Below are positions 1 through 6,125 of a stretch of DNA of 16,521 nucleotides, in pieces. The notes beneath the pieces were generated by a model. That model ran no database searches, was not told the origin of the DNA, and saw only the letters and a program-made list of their open reading frames with translations. The stretch is from Candidatus Bathyarchaeota archaeon (GTDB taxonomy: Archaea; Thermoproteota; Bathyarchaeia; Bathyarchaeales; Bathyarchaeaceae): contig QMYO01000009.1 of NCBI GenBank assembly GCA_003662715.1, positions 1 through 16,521 of the forward strand, read 5' to 3'. The position numbers and the translations under genes are program-made. The stretch's first letter is position 1; every line of letters begins with the position of its first letter.

Positions 1-1
1 G

Positions 2-286
2 GTATACATAGAAAACCATAAAAACAGAGAATATACCCAAGAGATTCCTACATCTTCAGAGAAGCTAGAACCCTCCAAAACCGAAGAGAAACAACCTCTA
101 ATGCCAGTTCCAACCCAAACTCCAGCAACCCCTTTAAAACCCGTTGATGAGAACACTGCGAGTACACGTACGCCTCCAGAATGCGCTCATTATTTCGGAT
201 ATTTGAGAACTCTGCCGAAGAATACGCCTATTCCCGACGAATGTTTCGGCTGCACTAAAATAATGGAGTGTTTCATGCAAAGTTAA
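2..286 (+). CDS. C-terminal fragment of a protein with a Cys4 tail (5' end outside window)
   Basis: The reading frame is open from base 2 to the TAA at 284-286, so the start lies upstream and only the last 94 residues are visible. The first half is polar, rich in Pro, Thr, Lys and Glu, and looks like a disordered linker. The last ~35 residues form a compact module with four cysteines (PPEC, then DEC, FGC and MEC) around the stretch YFGYLRTLPKNTPIPDECFG. The spacing suggests a metal-binding knuckle. I recall similar tails on archaeal proteins of unknown function, but cannot name the family. The CBS gene follows after 10 bp, and its ribosome binding site overlaps this stop codon, so the two are probably co-transcribed. 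An internal ATG at 101 gives a shorter 61-residue frame, but the frame continuing to the window edge makes truncation more likely. Confidence 0.7.
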   Translation, partial: VYIENHKNREYTQEIPTSSEKLEPSKTEEKQPLMPVPTQTPATPLKPVDENTASTRTPPECAHYFGYLRTLPKNTPIPDECFGCTKIMECFMQS

Positions 287-296
287 GGTGTTAGTT

Positions 297-740
297 ATGT
301 CATTAAAGGTTAAAGATGTCATGGTCAAAAATATCGTAACAATAGGAGCAAAGACTTCAGTGAAAAAGGCAGTGGAACTCATGAATAAACATGAGATAGG
401 ATGTTTAATCATAATGAATAAAGAGAAGCCCGTTGGAATAGTGACTGAAAGAGACATGCTTAAACGGGTTTTACTCCAACGCAAAGACCCGCGAAGGACT
501 AGAGTGAGCAGTATAATGTCCAAGCCTCTTATGGTTGGAAAGCCTCACACTGACCTCCGTGAAGCCGTGAGACTTATGGTTGAACGGAGAATCAAAAAGC
601 TTCCTATTGTTGAAAACACTCATCTTCTCGGCTTACTAACCCTAACAGACATCGTTCGCTCATCCGCTTACTTCGAGCATATCATTTCCTCCTTCTGCTC
701 CAGATGCCCATTAAGAAGAGCTCAAACGAATTCTAACTAA
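297..740 (+). CDS. Two-CBS-domain (Bateman module) protein
   Basis: This 147-residue protein is almost entirely a CBS pair. CBS1 spans about residues 6-58 and CBS2 about 71-124, each beginning with a KVKDVM/RVSSIM-type strand. The ribose/phosphate-binding signatures are visible as GIVTERD (47-53) and GLLTLTD (112-118). Stand-alone CBS pairs bind adenine nucleotides or S-adenosylmethionine and act as cytoplasmic energy or ligand sensors. The partner cannot be told from sequence. The short tail contains FCSRC, a possible metal or disulfide pair. I chose ATG 297 because AAGGTG (285-290) sits 6 nt upstream. A GTG at 288 would add three residues but lies inside that ribosome binding site. It follows the Cys4-tail gene by 10 bp and is probably in the same operon. 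No direct link to the pilus genes is visible. Confidence 0.9.
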   Translation: MSLKVKDVMVKNIVTIGAKTSVKKAVELMNKHEIGCLIIMNKEKPVGIVTERDMLKRVLLQRKDPRRTRVSSIMSKPLMVGKPHTDLREAVRLMVERRIKKLPIVENTHLLGLLTLTDIVRSSAYFEHIISSFCSRCPLRRAQTNSN

Positions 741-801
741 TTCCAGCTCCATCCTATAATCTTTCAAAGGTTTATTTCAACTATTTCTTCACTTCTTTAC
801 T

Positions 802-816
802 ATTCAGATTCTGAAT
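802..816. promoter_or_regulatory. 15-bp palindrome upstream of the first pilin
   Basis: ATTCAGATTCTGAAT is a perfect 7+1+7 palindrome in the 175-bp gap between the CBS gene and the pilin at 916. It lies about 45 bp upstream of the candidate TATA box at 859-867, a position suited to an activator or operator site. The function is inferred, and chance occurrence cannot be excluded in A+T-rich DNA. Confidence 0.3.
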
Positions 817-858
817 TCACAAAATTGAAGAGAGAATACATACTCCCGCTTCATACAT

Positions 859-867
859 GTTAAATAC
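859..867 (+). promoter_or_regulatory. Candidate TATA box of pilin gene 916
   Basis: GTTAAATAC lies about 50 bp before the pilin ATG. Transcription starting ~25 bp downstream would leave a ~30-nt leader containing the ribosome binding site GAGGTGAG (899-906). This box lacks the tandem heptamer seen ahead of the other filament genes. Confidence 0.35.
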
Positions 868-915
868 GATAAAAGTAAAGGTCATTTATTAGCAAAAAGA
901 GGTGAGGTAATAAAA

Positions 916-1386
916 ATGCTGAAGTCAAAGAAGGGAATCTCGCCAATCCTCGCAACACTACTGTTAATTGCTATCGCTGTTGGCGCCATCCTCATCACCT
1001 ATGCTTGGGTTATAACCTTCACGAGTACACAAACCCAACAATCTGGAGCGATTCTTGGACTTGAGAACATCAGATTCTACAACACAAGTTCAATATATTA
1101 TACCGATATCACGCTGAGAAACTCTGGAACATCTAGCGCAAAGATTGTGGCTGTGTACTGGTCAGATTCATCGTTCTCAGCTCTTCAGAAAATGACCAAA
1201 GACACTGAATATCAATTTGATTCTGCCCATTCCACAGGTGTGGTTGATGCGTTAGATTCCATCACAATCACCATTACATGGGGCACAGGAATAATCTCCG
1301 GCAACTGGACGTCGGGAAACACCTACTACTTCAAAGTTGCTACTGAAGCTGGAACTCCTTTTCAGTTCACTGGAAAGGCGCCTTAG
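916..1386 (+). CDS. Archaeal type IV pilin (major-pilin type)
   Basis: A 156-residue secreted filament subunit. The N-terminus MLKSKKG/ISPILATLL is a textbook archaeal class III signal. A short basic stretch ends in Gly7, the likely prepilin peptidase cut site, followed by a ~24-residue hydrophobic helix that would form the filament core. The remainder is a Ser/Thr-rich beta domain with two N-glycosylation sequons (NTS, NWT). The final ~27 residues (WTSGNTY, then G, F and a terminal AP) match the end of the pilin at 12660. This marks the two as paralogues with diverged middles. ATG 916 is preceded by GAGGTGAG. The prepilin peptidase gene begins 80 bp downstream on the same strand, the enzyme expected to process it. 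It fits the archaeal pilin N-terminal domain family. Major versus minor subunit status is inferred. Confidence 0.9.
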   Translation: MLKSKKGISPILATLLLIAIAVGAILITYAWVITFTSTQTQQSGAILGLENIRFYNTSSIYYTDITLRNSGTSSAKIVAVYWSDSSFSALQKMTKDTEYQFDSAHSTGVVDALDSITITITWGTGIISGNWTSGNTYYFKVATEAGTPFQFTGKAP

Positions 1387-1466
1387 AGTTCATATAATCC
1401 AGTTTTTAAGCTAATTATTCTTTTATACAAATCTTAACCTTACAACAATAACAGACGTGGTTTGAA

Positions 1467-2264
1467 GTGAATGAAGTGTTGGATATCGCTCGTGTTCTTC
1501 TTTGCCTTGTTTTTCTAATTTACGCTTCATGGAGCGATTTTAAGACAAGGGAAGTAAGCAATTGGGTGTGGGTGATTTTTGCGCCTTTAGCCCTCATTTT
1601 AACCTCTTTACAATTCATTATATTTACTCCACAGTTACTGCAAGGCTACGTCTTATCTATTGCAGCAACCTCAGCGTTATCCATAACTCTTTTCTACGCG
1701 GGAGCATTCGGCGGAGCCGACGCCAAAGCATTCATCAGCCTGTCCCTTGCCTTACCCTTCTACCCAAACGATATACTTCAACCGTATTCAAGAGTTATTT
1801 CTCCGCTTTCTCAAATGCTTTTCACAATCACCATATTCAGCAACGCTGTTCTTTTAGCAGCGTTAAGCGTGATTTACATTGTCGCGCGTAACTATTTTTG
1901 GAGATACAAAACTGGTAAAAAACTCTTCGAAGGAGTTGAAAAGGAGCCGAAATGGCGAAAAATTCTGGTGCTTCTTTGCGGCTATAAGGTGGATATCACC
2001 GAATTAGAGAAAAAAGAGCATTTGTATCCACTTGAAGACTTTGATGAAAATGAGAGAAAGCTTCTTGTGGTTCCAAAGGATGAAAGCAGAGAAGAGATTG
2101 TTAAGAGAATTCAGCAAGCAAAGCGTGAAGGAAAGCTTCAAAATTGGGTATGGGCGACTCCGGGCTTACCAATGCTCATTTTTGTCACCGTTGGCTTGAT
2201 TGTCGCCCTTTTCTATGGAGATATTGTATGGATTATTGTTCAATCAGCTTTGGGTTACAGTTGA
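1467..2264 (+). CDS. Prepilin peptidase, A24 family (archaeal FlaK/PibD-like)
   Basis: A polytopic membrane aspartic protease that would cleave the short basic leaders of the prepilins in this window on the cytoplasmic face. Both catalytic aspartates are visible. Asp24 lies in SWSDFKTREVSNW and Asp85 in GGADAK, the archaeal form of GxGD. Membrane helices occur at about residues 5-22, 33-53, 58-79, 88-97 and 110-140, with a last helix near 232-260. Between them, residues ~145-225 form a charged cytosolic insertion. This matches the archaeal A24 C-terminal type II arrangement. GTG 1467 is used because a stop codon lies six codons upstream in frame and no ATG is nearby; GTG 1476 is an alternative. 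The last 21 bp overlap tail-to-tail with the minor pilin gene on the opposite strand. Confidence 0.93.
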   Translation: MNEVLDIARVLLCLVFLIYASWSDFKTREVSNWVWVIFAPLALILTSLQFIIFTPQLLQGYVLSIAATSALSITLFYAGAFGGADAKAFISLSLALPFYPNDILQPYSRVISPLSQMLFTITIFSNAVLLAALSVIYIVARNYFWRYKTGKKLFEGVEKEPKWRKILVLLCGYKVDITELEKKEHLYPLEDFDENERKLLVVPKDESREEIVKRIQQAKREGKLQNWVWATPGLPMLIFVTVGLIVALFYGDIVWIIVQSALGYS

Positions 2265-3023
2265 ATTAGTGATCACTTTAATGTTTCGAGCGTCAACAAC
2301 AGTAACTTGTGCGGATAGCGGATTTGAGGTGACATCTGCACAGTATAACCTGTATATGGGTCCATAGTTTAGGTCGTATACTCGGTTTGATGACGAAATA
2401 GGTATAGTGTTGTTGTTTACATCTTTAATTGAGAAATTACTTTCATCAAGATTAACTATAGGTATTAGATTCTCTTCATAAACAGCTAAATAAACTGTCA
2501 AGTCTTTGTTGGCGTTAGACCATGTGGCGTTGAAAATTCTTACTTTTAGAAGCGTTGACACGAGAAACTTGTATCCCGTGAGTCCAGCTGAAGTGATGTT
2601 AAGATTAAAGGTGGCATTGGCTGCTGAGAAAGAGGTTTCGTTATACCAGAGGCTGGCTAGCCCTAAAGAATAATTAATGTTTAAGCCGTAAGCGGAGTAT
2701 GAATTATTGGCGACGGAATATTTTAGGGCAACTCCGAAACCGGGGTAAGCCTTTGTAAGGTTGATTTGCCAATTATTTAAATTGTTAATCAAAGTCTGGT
2801 TGTTAGTTCCGTTGAGCATTGTGTAGTTGGCAAGGCTTAATTCAACAACTCGCCGTGAGCCTAGCTCTATGTTGTCAATTACCATCAGATACTCTTGCCA
2901 TCTTTCATGTTTAAAGTAAGTAACTGTGCTGTACATTATTGCGCCGATGGAAATTATCATAATAGCTATTATTAAAGTAGCAAAGATAATGAATTGTCCC
3001 TTTTTGTGTTTTATTATTTTCAT
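2244..3023 (-). CDS. Minor pilin-like secreted protein (KKG/Q prepilin signal)
   Basis: A 259-residue protein whose N-terminus MKIIKHKKG/QFIIFATLIIA is a class III prepilin signal with predicted cleavage after Gly9. A single hydrophobic helix follows (to about residue 32), then a large extracellular domain. I count 13 N-x-S/T sequons, a very high density that implies heavy N-glycosylation on the cell surface. It is longer than the major pilins, consistent with a minor or tip pilin, but that role is inferred. The ribosome binding site AAGGAGAT lies just before ATG 3023. The upstream gene ends 4 bp away, so the two are surely one operon. The 3' end overlaps the last 21 bp of the prepilin peptidase gene on the other strand, so transcripts from the two sides would be complementary there. 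No known domain was recognised beyond the N-terminus. Confidence 0.8.
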   Translation of the reverse strand: MKIIKHKKGQFIIFATLIIAIMIISIGAIMYSTVTYFKHERWQEYLMVIDNIELGSRRVVELSLANYTMLNGTNNQTLINNLNNWQINLTKAYPGFGVALKYSVANNSYSAYGLNINYSLGLASLWYNETSFSAANATFNLNITSAGLTGYKFLVSTLLKVRIFNATWSNANKDLTVYLAVYEENLIPIVNLDESNFSIKDVNNNTIPISSSNRVYDLNYGPIYRLYCADVTSNPLSAQVTVVDARNIKVITNSTVTQS

Positions 3024-3027
3024 GATG

Positions 3028-3471
3028 TTATCTCCTTACTAGCTGAAGGACTAGGATTCGCGGGTCATAATCTGTTTGGTAACCAGGAATGATGTATGTC
3101 ACTGAGGCGATGTAACTAGAGTTTTCAAAGACCTCGATGTCTCCGTAGCGTATTATTTCATTATTAGCAACTGTCCAATTTAAGTAGTAAACAGTTAAAT
3201 CGAAGTAGACTTCAGGTGGCAGAGAAACCATCAAAGCCATTGTGAGAGTGGTCCATTCCTCATTGTATACGAAGCGCGAAAGAAGCCTTTTTTCATCCAA
3301 ATCATGTAGAACATTATTTCCCATTTTTTCTAGGTCACTAGTTTCATATGTGGGACTAAAAGGAGTAGCGGCGAAAACGTTGAGAAAGGTTATGGCAAAC
3401 AGAATTATGAAGGAGGCGAGTAAGGCTTCGACTAGGCGCATTTGTCCTTTGTTTTTTTTGTTTTTTCTCAT
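3028..3471 (-). CDS. Minor pilin-like secreted protein (KG/Q prepilin signal)
   Basis: A 147-residue protein beginning MRKNKKNKG/QMRLVEALLAS. The lysine-rich leader ends at Gly9, and Glu lies at mature position 6, close to the conserved Glu5 of type IV pilins. One hydrophobic helix (to about residue 33) precedes a globular domain of ~110 residues with a few sequons (NWT, NSS). The frame stays open for 44 further codons upstream (to 3603). I chose ATG 3471 because the extension would bury the prepilin signal, overlap the neighbouring gene and run across the candidate promoter at 3538-3561. ATG 3486 would add five residues and is also possible. There is no clear ribosome binding site. It is followed 4 bp later by the minor pilin gene at 3023, so the two form a pair. 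Confidence 0.75.
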   Translation of the reverse strand: MRKNKKNKGQMRLVEALLASFIILFAITFLNVFAATPFSPTYETSDLEKMGNNVLHDLDEKRLLSRFVYNEEWTTLTMALMVSLPPEVYFDLTVYYLNWTVANNEIIRYGDIEVFENSSYIASVTYIIPGYQTDYDPRILVLQLVRR

Positions 3472-3537
3472 GGAGATTCGTTCCATGTGGTGTGTTTGCT
3501 GGTTAATGTGACACATTAAAATGATGAGGGTAAACAG

Positions 3538-3561
3538 ATATATTAAGTCTATTGTCTTACG
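3538..3561 (-). promoter_or_regulatory. Shared-motif promoter of the 3471-2244 operon
   Basis: Read on the minus strand, the box is CGTAAGACAATAGACTTAA followed by TATAT. It aligns without gaps to four other boxes in this window, matching the beta-helix gene's box at 15 of 19 positions. The TTAA core would act as TATA, with transcription starting about 25 bp downstream. That leaves a leader of roughly 45 nt before ATG 3471. It lies in the 103-bp gap after the 377-residue gene. Confidence 0.5.
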
Positions 3562-3574
3562 ATATATATGCTGG

Positions 3575-4708
3575 CTAAACCTCTTTCCATAACAACAACT
3601 CAAAAATATAAGTCATACCCGCAATTTCCACAGACCTAGAAAGCTTTAATGCCCCGCCACTAGGAGATTGCGCAGAAGAACTGCCAAAATTAAAGACTCT
3701 GTATCCACTGGCGGTAGTAAAGGGACCAACGAAAAGAACTAACTGTCTGGGGTTAGGAACGCTGAGGTTGAAGATGATAAAGAGTGGATTTAAATCGCTT
3801 AGACCGCTGAAGACCCTACTCCAAGCCCAGCCGTTTTTACTGTCGCTCCACTGGATTGGATCAGTCTGGTGGCTTCCATTGTATATGCGCCAGGTTCCGT
3901 CCGCGCTCACAACCGCTATGCTCTCAACCCATCTCTCACCCGCTGAACCCTTTTCCCAACCAGGACCTTCAGGTATCGACAGCGAGATGTTTTCGCCAAT
4001 TATGCTGGCGTTCGTGGTATGCTGGTGACCAAAGCCTTCCATGTAAGTTGAAGTTACTGTTGCCAAATCTGCAACGGTTACTTTTAAGACGATAACGTAA
4101 TCTGTGATGCCAGATGGAAGTACCTTCTCTATGGTGCATTGTCCCAGCAAGTTTGTGCTGTTTTCCGTTTCAGTAGTAAAATAATCCTTCTTGTTTTCCA
4201 CGTATAGTATCGTGGCTTCTACATGGGCATTCGGAATCGGCCTTCCATCATTAAATGTTACATTGACTTCATAGAGTAAATTGGGGCTTCCGGATTTTTT
4301 GATCGCTGTAACATTAAATGGGGGCATAATTTTGATGTTAAAGCCATAATCTTGAAGTCCTAATAACGTGCGCACGGTCTCATAATCTAAACTTCCTGAA
4401 GGATTGCCAACATTCAACCTTTGAACCTTGTCGGGATCCAATACATAAAAAGAGGAATCTTCTGAAAGTGCTAACCCAAATTGCGCAACATCACTTTCGT
4501 TAAATGGATCATTTGACCCCCAATTTGAAGGGTAACCCTTGCTCAAAAGCATAGAGTTCAATGCTTCTAAAGCTACATTCCTAAGCTGCTGCTGATCAAC
4601 ATAAAGTAAATTCACGTAACTTATGGCTGGGACCGCTATTACTGCTGAAACAAAAAGCATGCTTACGACCATTATGGCTGTTATGTGTTCAAAGACTGGT
4701 GCTACCAT
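3575..4708 (-). CDS. Membrane-anchored extracellular protein of the pilus locus, function unknown
   Basis: A 377-residue protein with one N-terminal hydrophobic helix (residues ~10-32) and a large exported domain. The N-terminus MVAPVFEHITAIMV has no Lys/Arg leader and no Gly/Ala cut site, so it is probably not a prepilin peptidase substrate. It may instead be a monotopic membrane protein like the archaellum FlaF/FlaG stators. Residues ~143-215 (NPN-type YEVNVTFNDGRPIPNAHVEA) look like an Ig-like or CnaB-like beta domain. The rest is beta-rich with aromatic, Gly and Ser-rich stretches and several sequons. The start is well fixed: an in-frame TAG lies three codons upstream. There is no clear ribosome binding site. 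It sits between the ATPase operon and the minor pilin pair and has its own copy of the shared promoter motif. I could not assign a family. Confidence 0.75.
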   Translation of the reverse strand: MVAPVFEHITAIMVVSMLFVSAVIAVPAISYVNLLYVDQQQLRNVALEALNSMLLSKGYPSNWGSNDPFNESDVAQFGLALSEDSSFYVLDPDKVQRLNVGNPSGSLDYETVRTLLGLQDYGFNIKIMPPFNVTAIKKSGSPNLLYEVNVTFNDGRPIPNAHVEATILYVENKKDYFTTETENSTNLLGQCTIEKVLPSGITDYVIVLKVTVADLATVTSTYMEGFGHQHTTNASIIGENISLSIPEGPGWEKGSAGERWVESIAVVSADGTWRIYNGSHQTDPIQWSDSKNGWAWSRVFSGLSDLNPLFIIFNLSVPNPRQLVLFVGPFTTASGYRVFNFGSSSAQSPSGGALKLSRSVEIAGMTYIFELLLWKEV

Positions 4709-4758
4709 TTCGGTCTACTCGCTATTTTGGATATTGACAATAAATTAATATCTATACT

Positions 4759-4782
4759 ATGTATTAAGTCTTACTACTCACT
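4759..4782 (-). promoter_or_regulatory. Shared-motif promoter of the 377-residue protein gene
   Basis: The minus-strand box AGTGAGTAGTAAGACTTAA continues with TACAT. It matches the box of the pilin at 12660 at 16 of 19 positions and the beta-helix box at 13 of 19. The TTAA core is 56 bp from the ATG at 4708, giving a leader of about 30 nt. Confidence 0.5.
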
Positions 4783-4850
4783 AATCTTTCTTCCATCGAA
4801 CACAAATACACCTAAAACAAGCCAAGAATAATCAAAACAAACGTTTTCTG

Positions 4851-5309
4851 TTATTCATAAGCAATCCATACGAGAACACTCGTAGAAACGCGACTACATC
4901 CAGCAACAACCGTTCTTCCACCACTTTCAACCGAAGTTTGACTCCCCACCTTCAAACCAGGAAGAATCCAAGAAGATGCATCAATCCGTGAGTTGTCTTT
5001 AAGATAAGCGTGTACAGATTGAGCGTCGCCTCCATTCGACGTTATGTTTATGATGAAAGTTGAGTCTTGTACATGTGAAGGTAGATTAAGCGTCTTCTCT
5101 AACGTCACGTTGCTATAATTTGTAGAGTTTACTAGAAAATACAGGTTTGCTAAAGTATCAGATACGTAGTCAGCGATTTCCTTCAACTCTCTCTTAATCA
5201 TCTCCATTTTCATGTTATCTACAACGTATAGAAAGGAAAACTGCATTAAAAAAATCAGAGTAATTAGGGCTGAGGTGAAGATAACATGGCTTATCGTATA
5301 AGCTGGCAT
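4851..5309 (-). CDS. Small membrane-anchored extracellular protein (possible stator or minor subunit)
   Basis: A 152-residue protein with one N-terminal hydrophobic helix (MPAYTISHVIFTSALITLIF, to about residue 30). A charged amphipathic segment (33-60) that could continue as a helix follows, then a ~90-residue beta-type domain with sequons NST, NYS, NVT and NIT. No basic leader or Gly/Ala cut site is present, so it does not look like a processed pilin. The layout recalls FlaF/FlaG-type monotopic proteins that connect the archaellum motor to the envelope, but no diagnostic motif proves this. GGGAAGG lies a few bases before ATG 5309. It begins 12 bp after the preceding gene ends and is the last gene of the ATPase operon. 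It is followed by a 142-bp gap. Confidence 0.72.
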   Translation of the reverse strand: MPAYTISHVIFTSALITLIFLMQFSFLYVVDNMKMEMIKRELKEIADYVSDTLANLYFLVNSTNYSNVTLEKTLNLPSHVQDSTFIINITSNGGDAQSVHAYLKDNSRIDASSWILPGLKVGSQTSVESGGRTVVAGCSRVSTSVLVWIAYE

Positions 5310-5321
5310 CTTCCTTCCCTC

Positions 5322-6125
5322 TCACACGCTAACCTGTACTTCAGCAACTATTACGCTAAAGATAACTTTTCCAGGATCTAACGAAATTGTAGCTGAGTCG
5401 GACTCATTTTCCGACGCAACATTAATTGTGCAACTGCTCGTAGCGTTAACTCCAGGGTCAATAGTACTCGTTTGGATGTTGAGAGATTTCGCTTTAAGAT
5501 CGAAACTATTATAATGAGAAGCAGCGCTCATCACGGCTCTTATTAACCAAACGCTCACGTAATTCACCATTGTCCCATTCACATTTAGATAGGACGTCCT
5601 CATAGCCCGCGTTCTATAGCTTAACGTGATGTTAACAAAATTCGGTTCTTGTTCAACGAGCACTCTGCTAAGGCTTTCTGTGCTATCAGTGACTACTAGA
5701 TTAGAATCTCCCAAAACATACGATGTATAGTTTTCGCCAAAGGTGATATATCGAGTGCTGGTTGAATATCTTATTAATCCTGTTGAAATATATTCTAAAG
5801 TATAATTAGAGCCGCCTATTGTCGCAGTCACGTTTAATGTTACGGCATTGGGTATCAACCTTAAAGTGCCAAATTCGATTTTAAACCTAACCGCACGCGA
5901 AGCATTAAGCTTCCAAGCAGCATCTTGTAATGCATCGTCAAAAGCTAGAATCGACTTCTTAGCCACCTCGAACTCAGCCGAGCCTCTCTGCTGCTCTACA
6001 ACATTATAGGCATATATGGCAACCGCCATAACGAGAGTGGCAGTAACCGCAGTAATTATAAGCGCTGAAATAGCGGTTGAAACAGCCTTGTTTTGGCGTA
6101 AAAGCGATATTGATAGTCTCCTCAT
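5322..6125 (-). CDS. Minor pilin-like protein (KA/VST prepilin signal)
   Basis: A 267-residue protein with the leader MRRLSISLLRQNKA/VSTAIS. Predicted cleavage is after Ala14, followed by a hydrophobic helix (to about residue 43) of the pilin/FlaG type. The exported part is beta-rich and carries many sequons (NAS, NVT, NYT, NIT and others). Its start codon overlaps the stop of the membrane platform gene as ATGA at 6122-6125. This indicates translational coupling and, by inference, near-stoichiometric production with the assembly machine. I could not see a separate ribosome binding site. It could be a core minor pilin that primes filament assembly. Another possibility is a FlaF/FlaG-like component, since the VSTAISALI stretch occurs in both kinds of protein. 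Confidence 0.8.
   Translation of the reverse strand: MRRLSISLLRQNKAVSTAISALIITAVTATLVMAVAIYAYNVVEQQRGSAEFEVAKKSILAFDDALQDAAWKLNASRAVRFKIEFGTLRLIPNAVTLNVTATIGGSNYTLEYISTGLIRYSTSTRYITFGENYTSYVLGDSNLVVTDSTESLSRVLVEQEPNFVNITLSYRTRAMRTSYLNVNGTMVNYVSVWLIRAVMSAASHYNSFDLKAKSLNIQTSTIDPGVNATSSCTINVASENESDSATISLDPGKVIFSVIVAEVQVSV

Noticed and set aside
134..523. Minus-strand open frame of 129 codons opposite the CBS gene
   Set aside because: It is antisense to two well-supported genes, has no recognisable domain and no good start signal.
3472..3603. 44-codon N-terminal extension of the minor pilin at 3471
   Set aside because: It would put a second hydrophobic stretch before the prepilin signal, overlap the end of the 377-residue gene and cover the shared promoter motif. 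ATG 3471 gives a normal class III leader.
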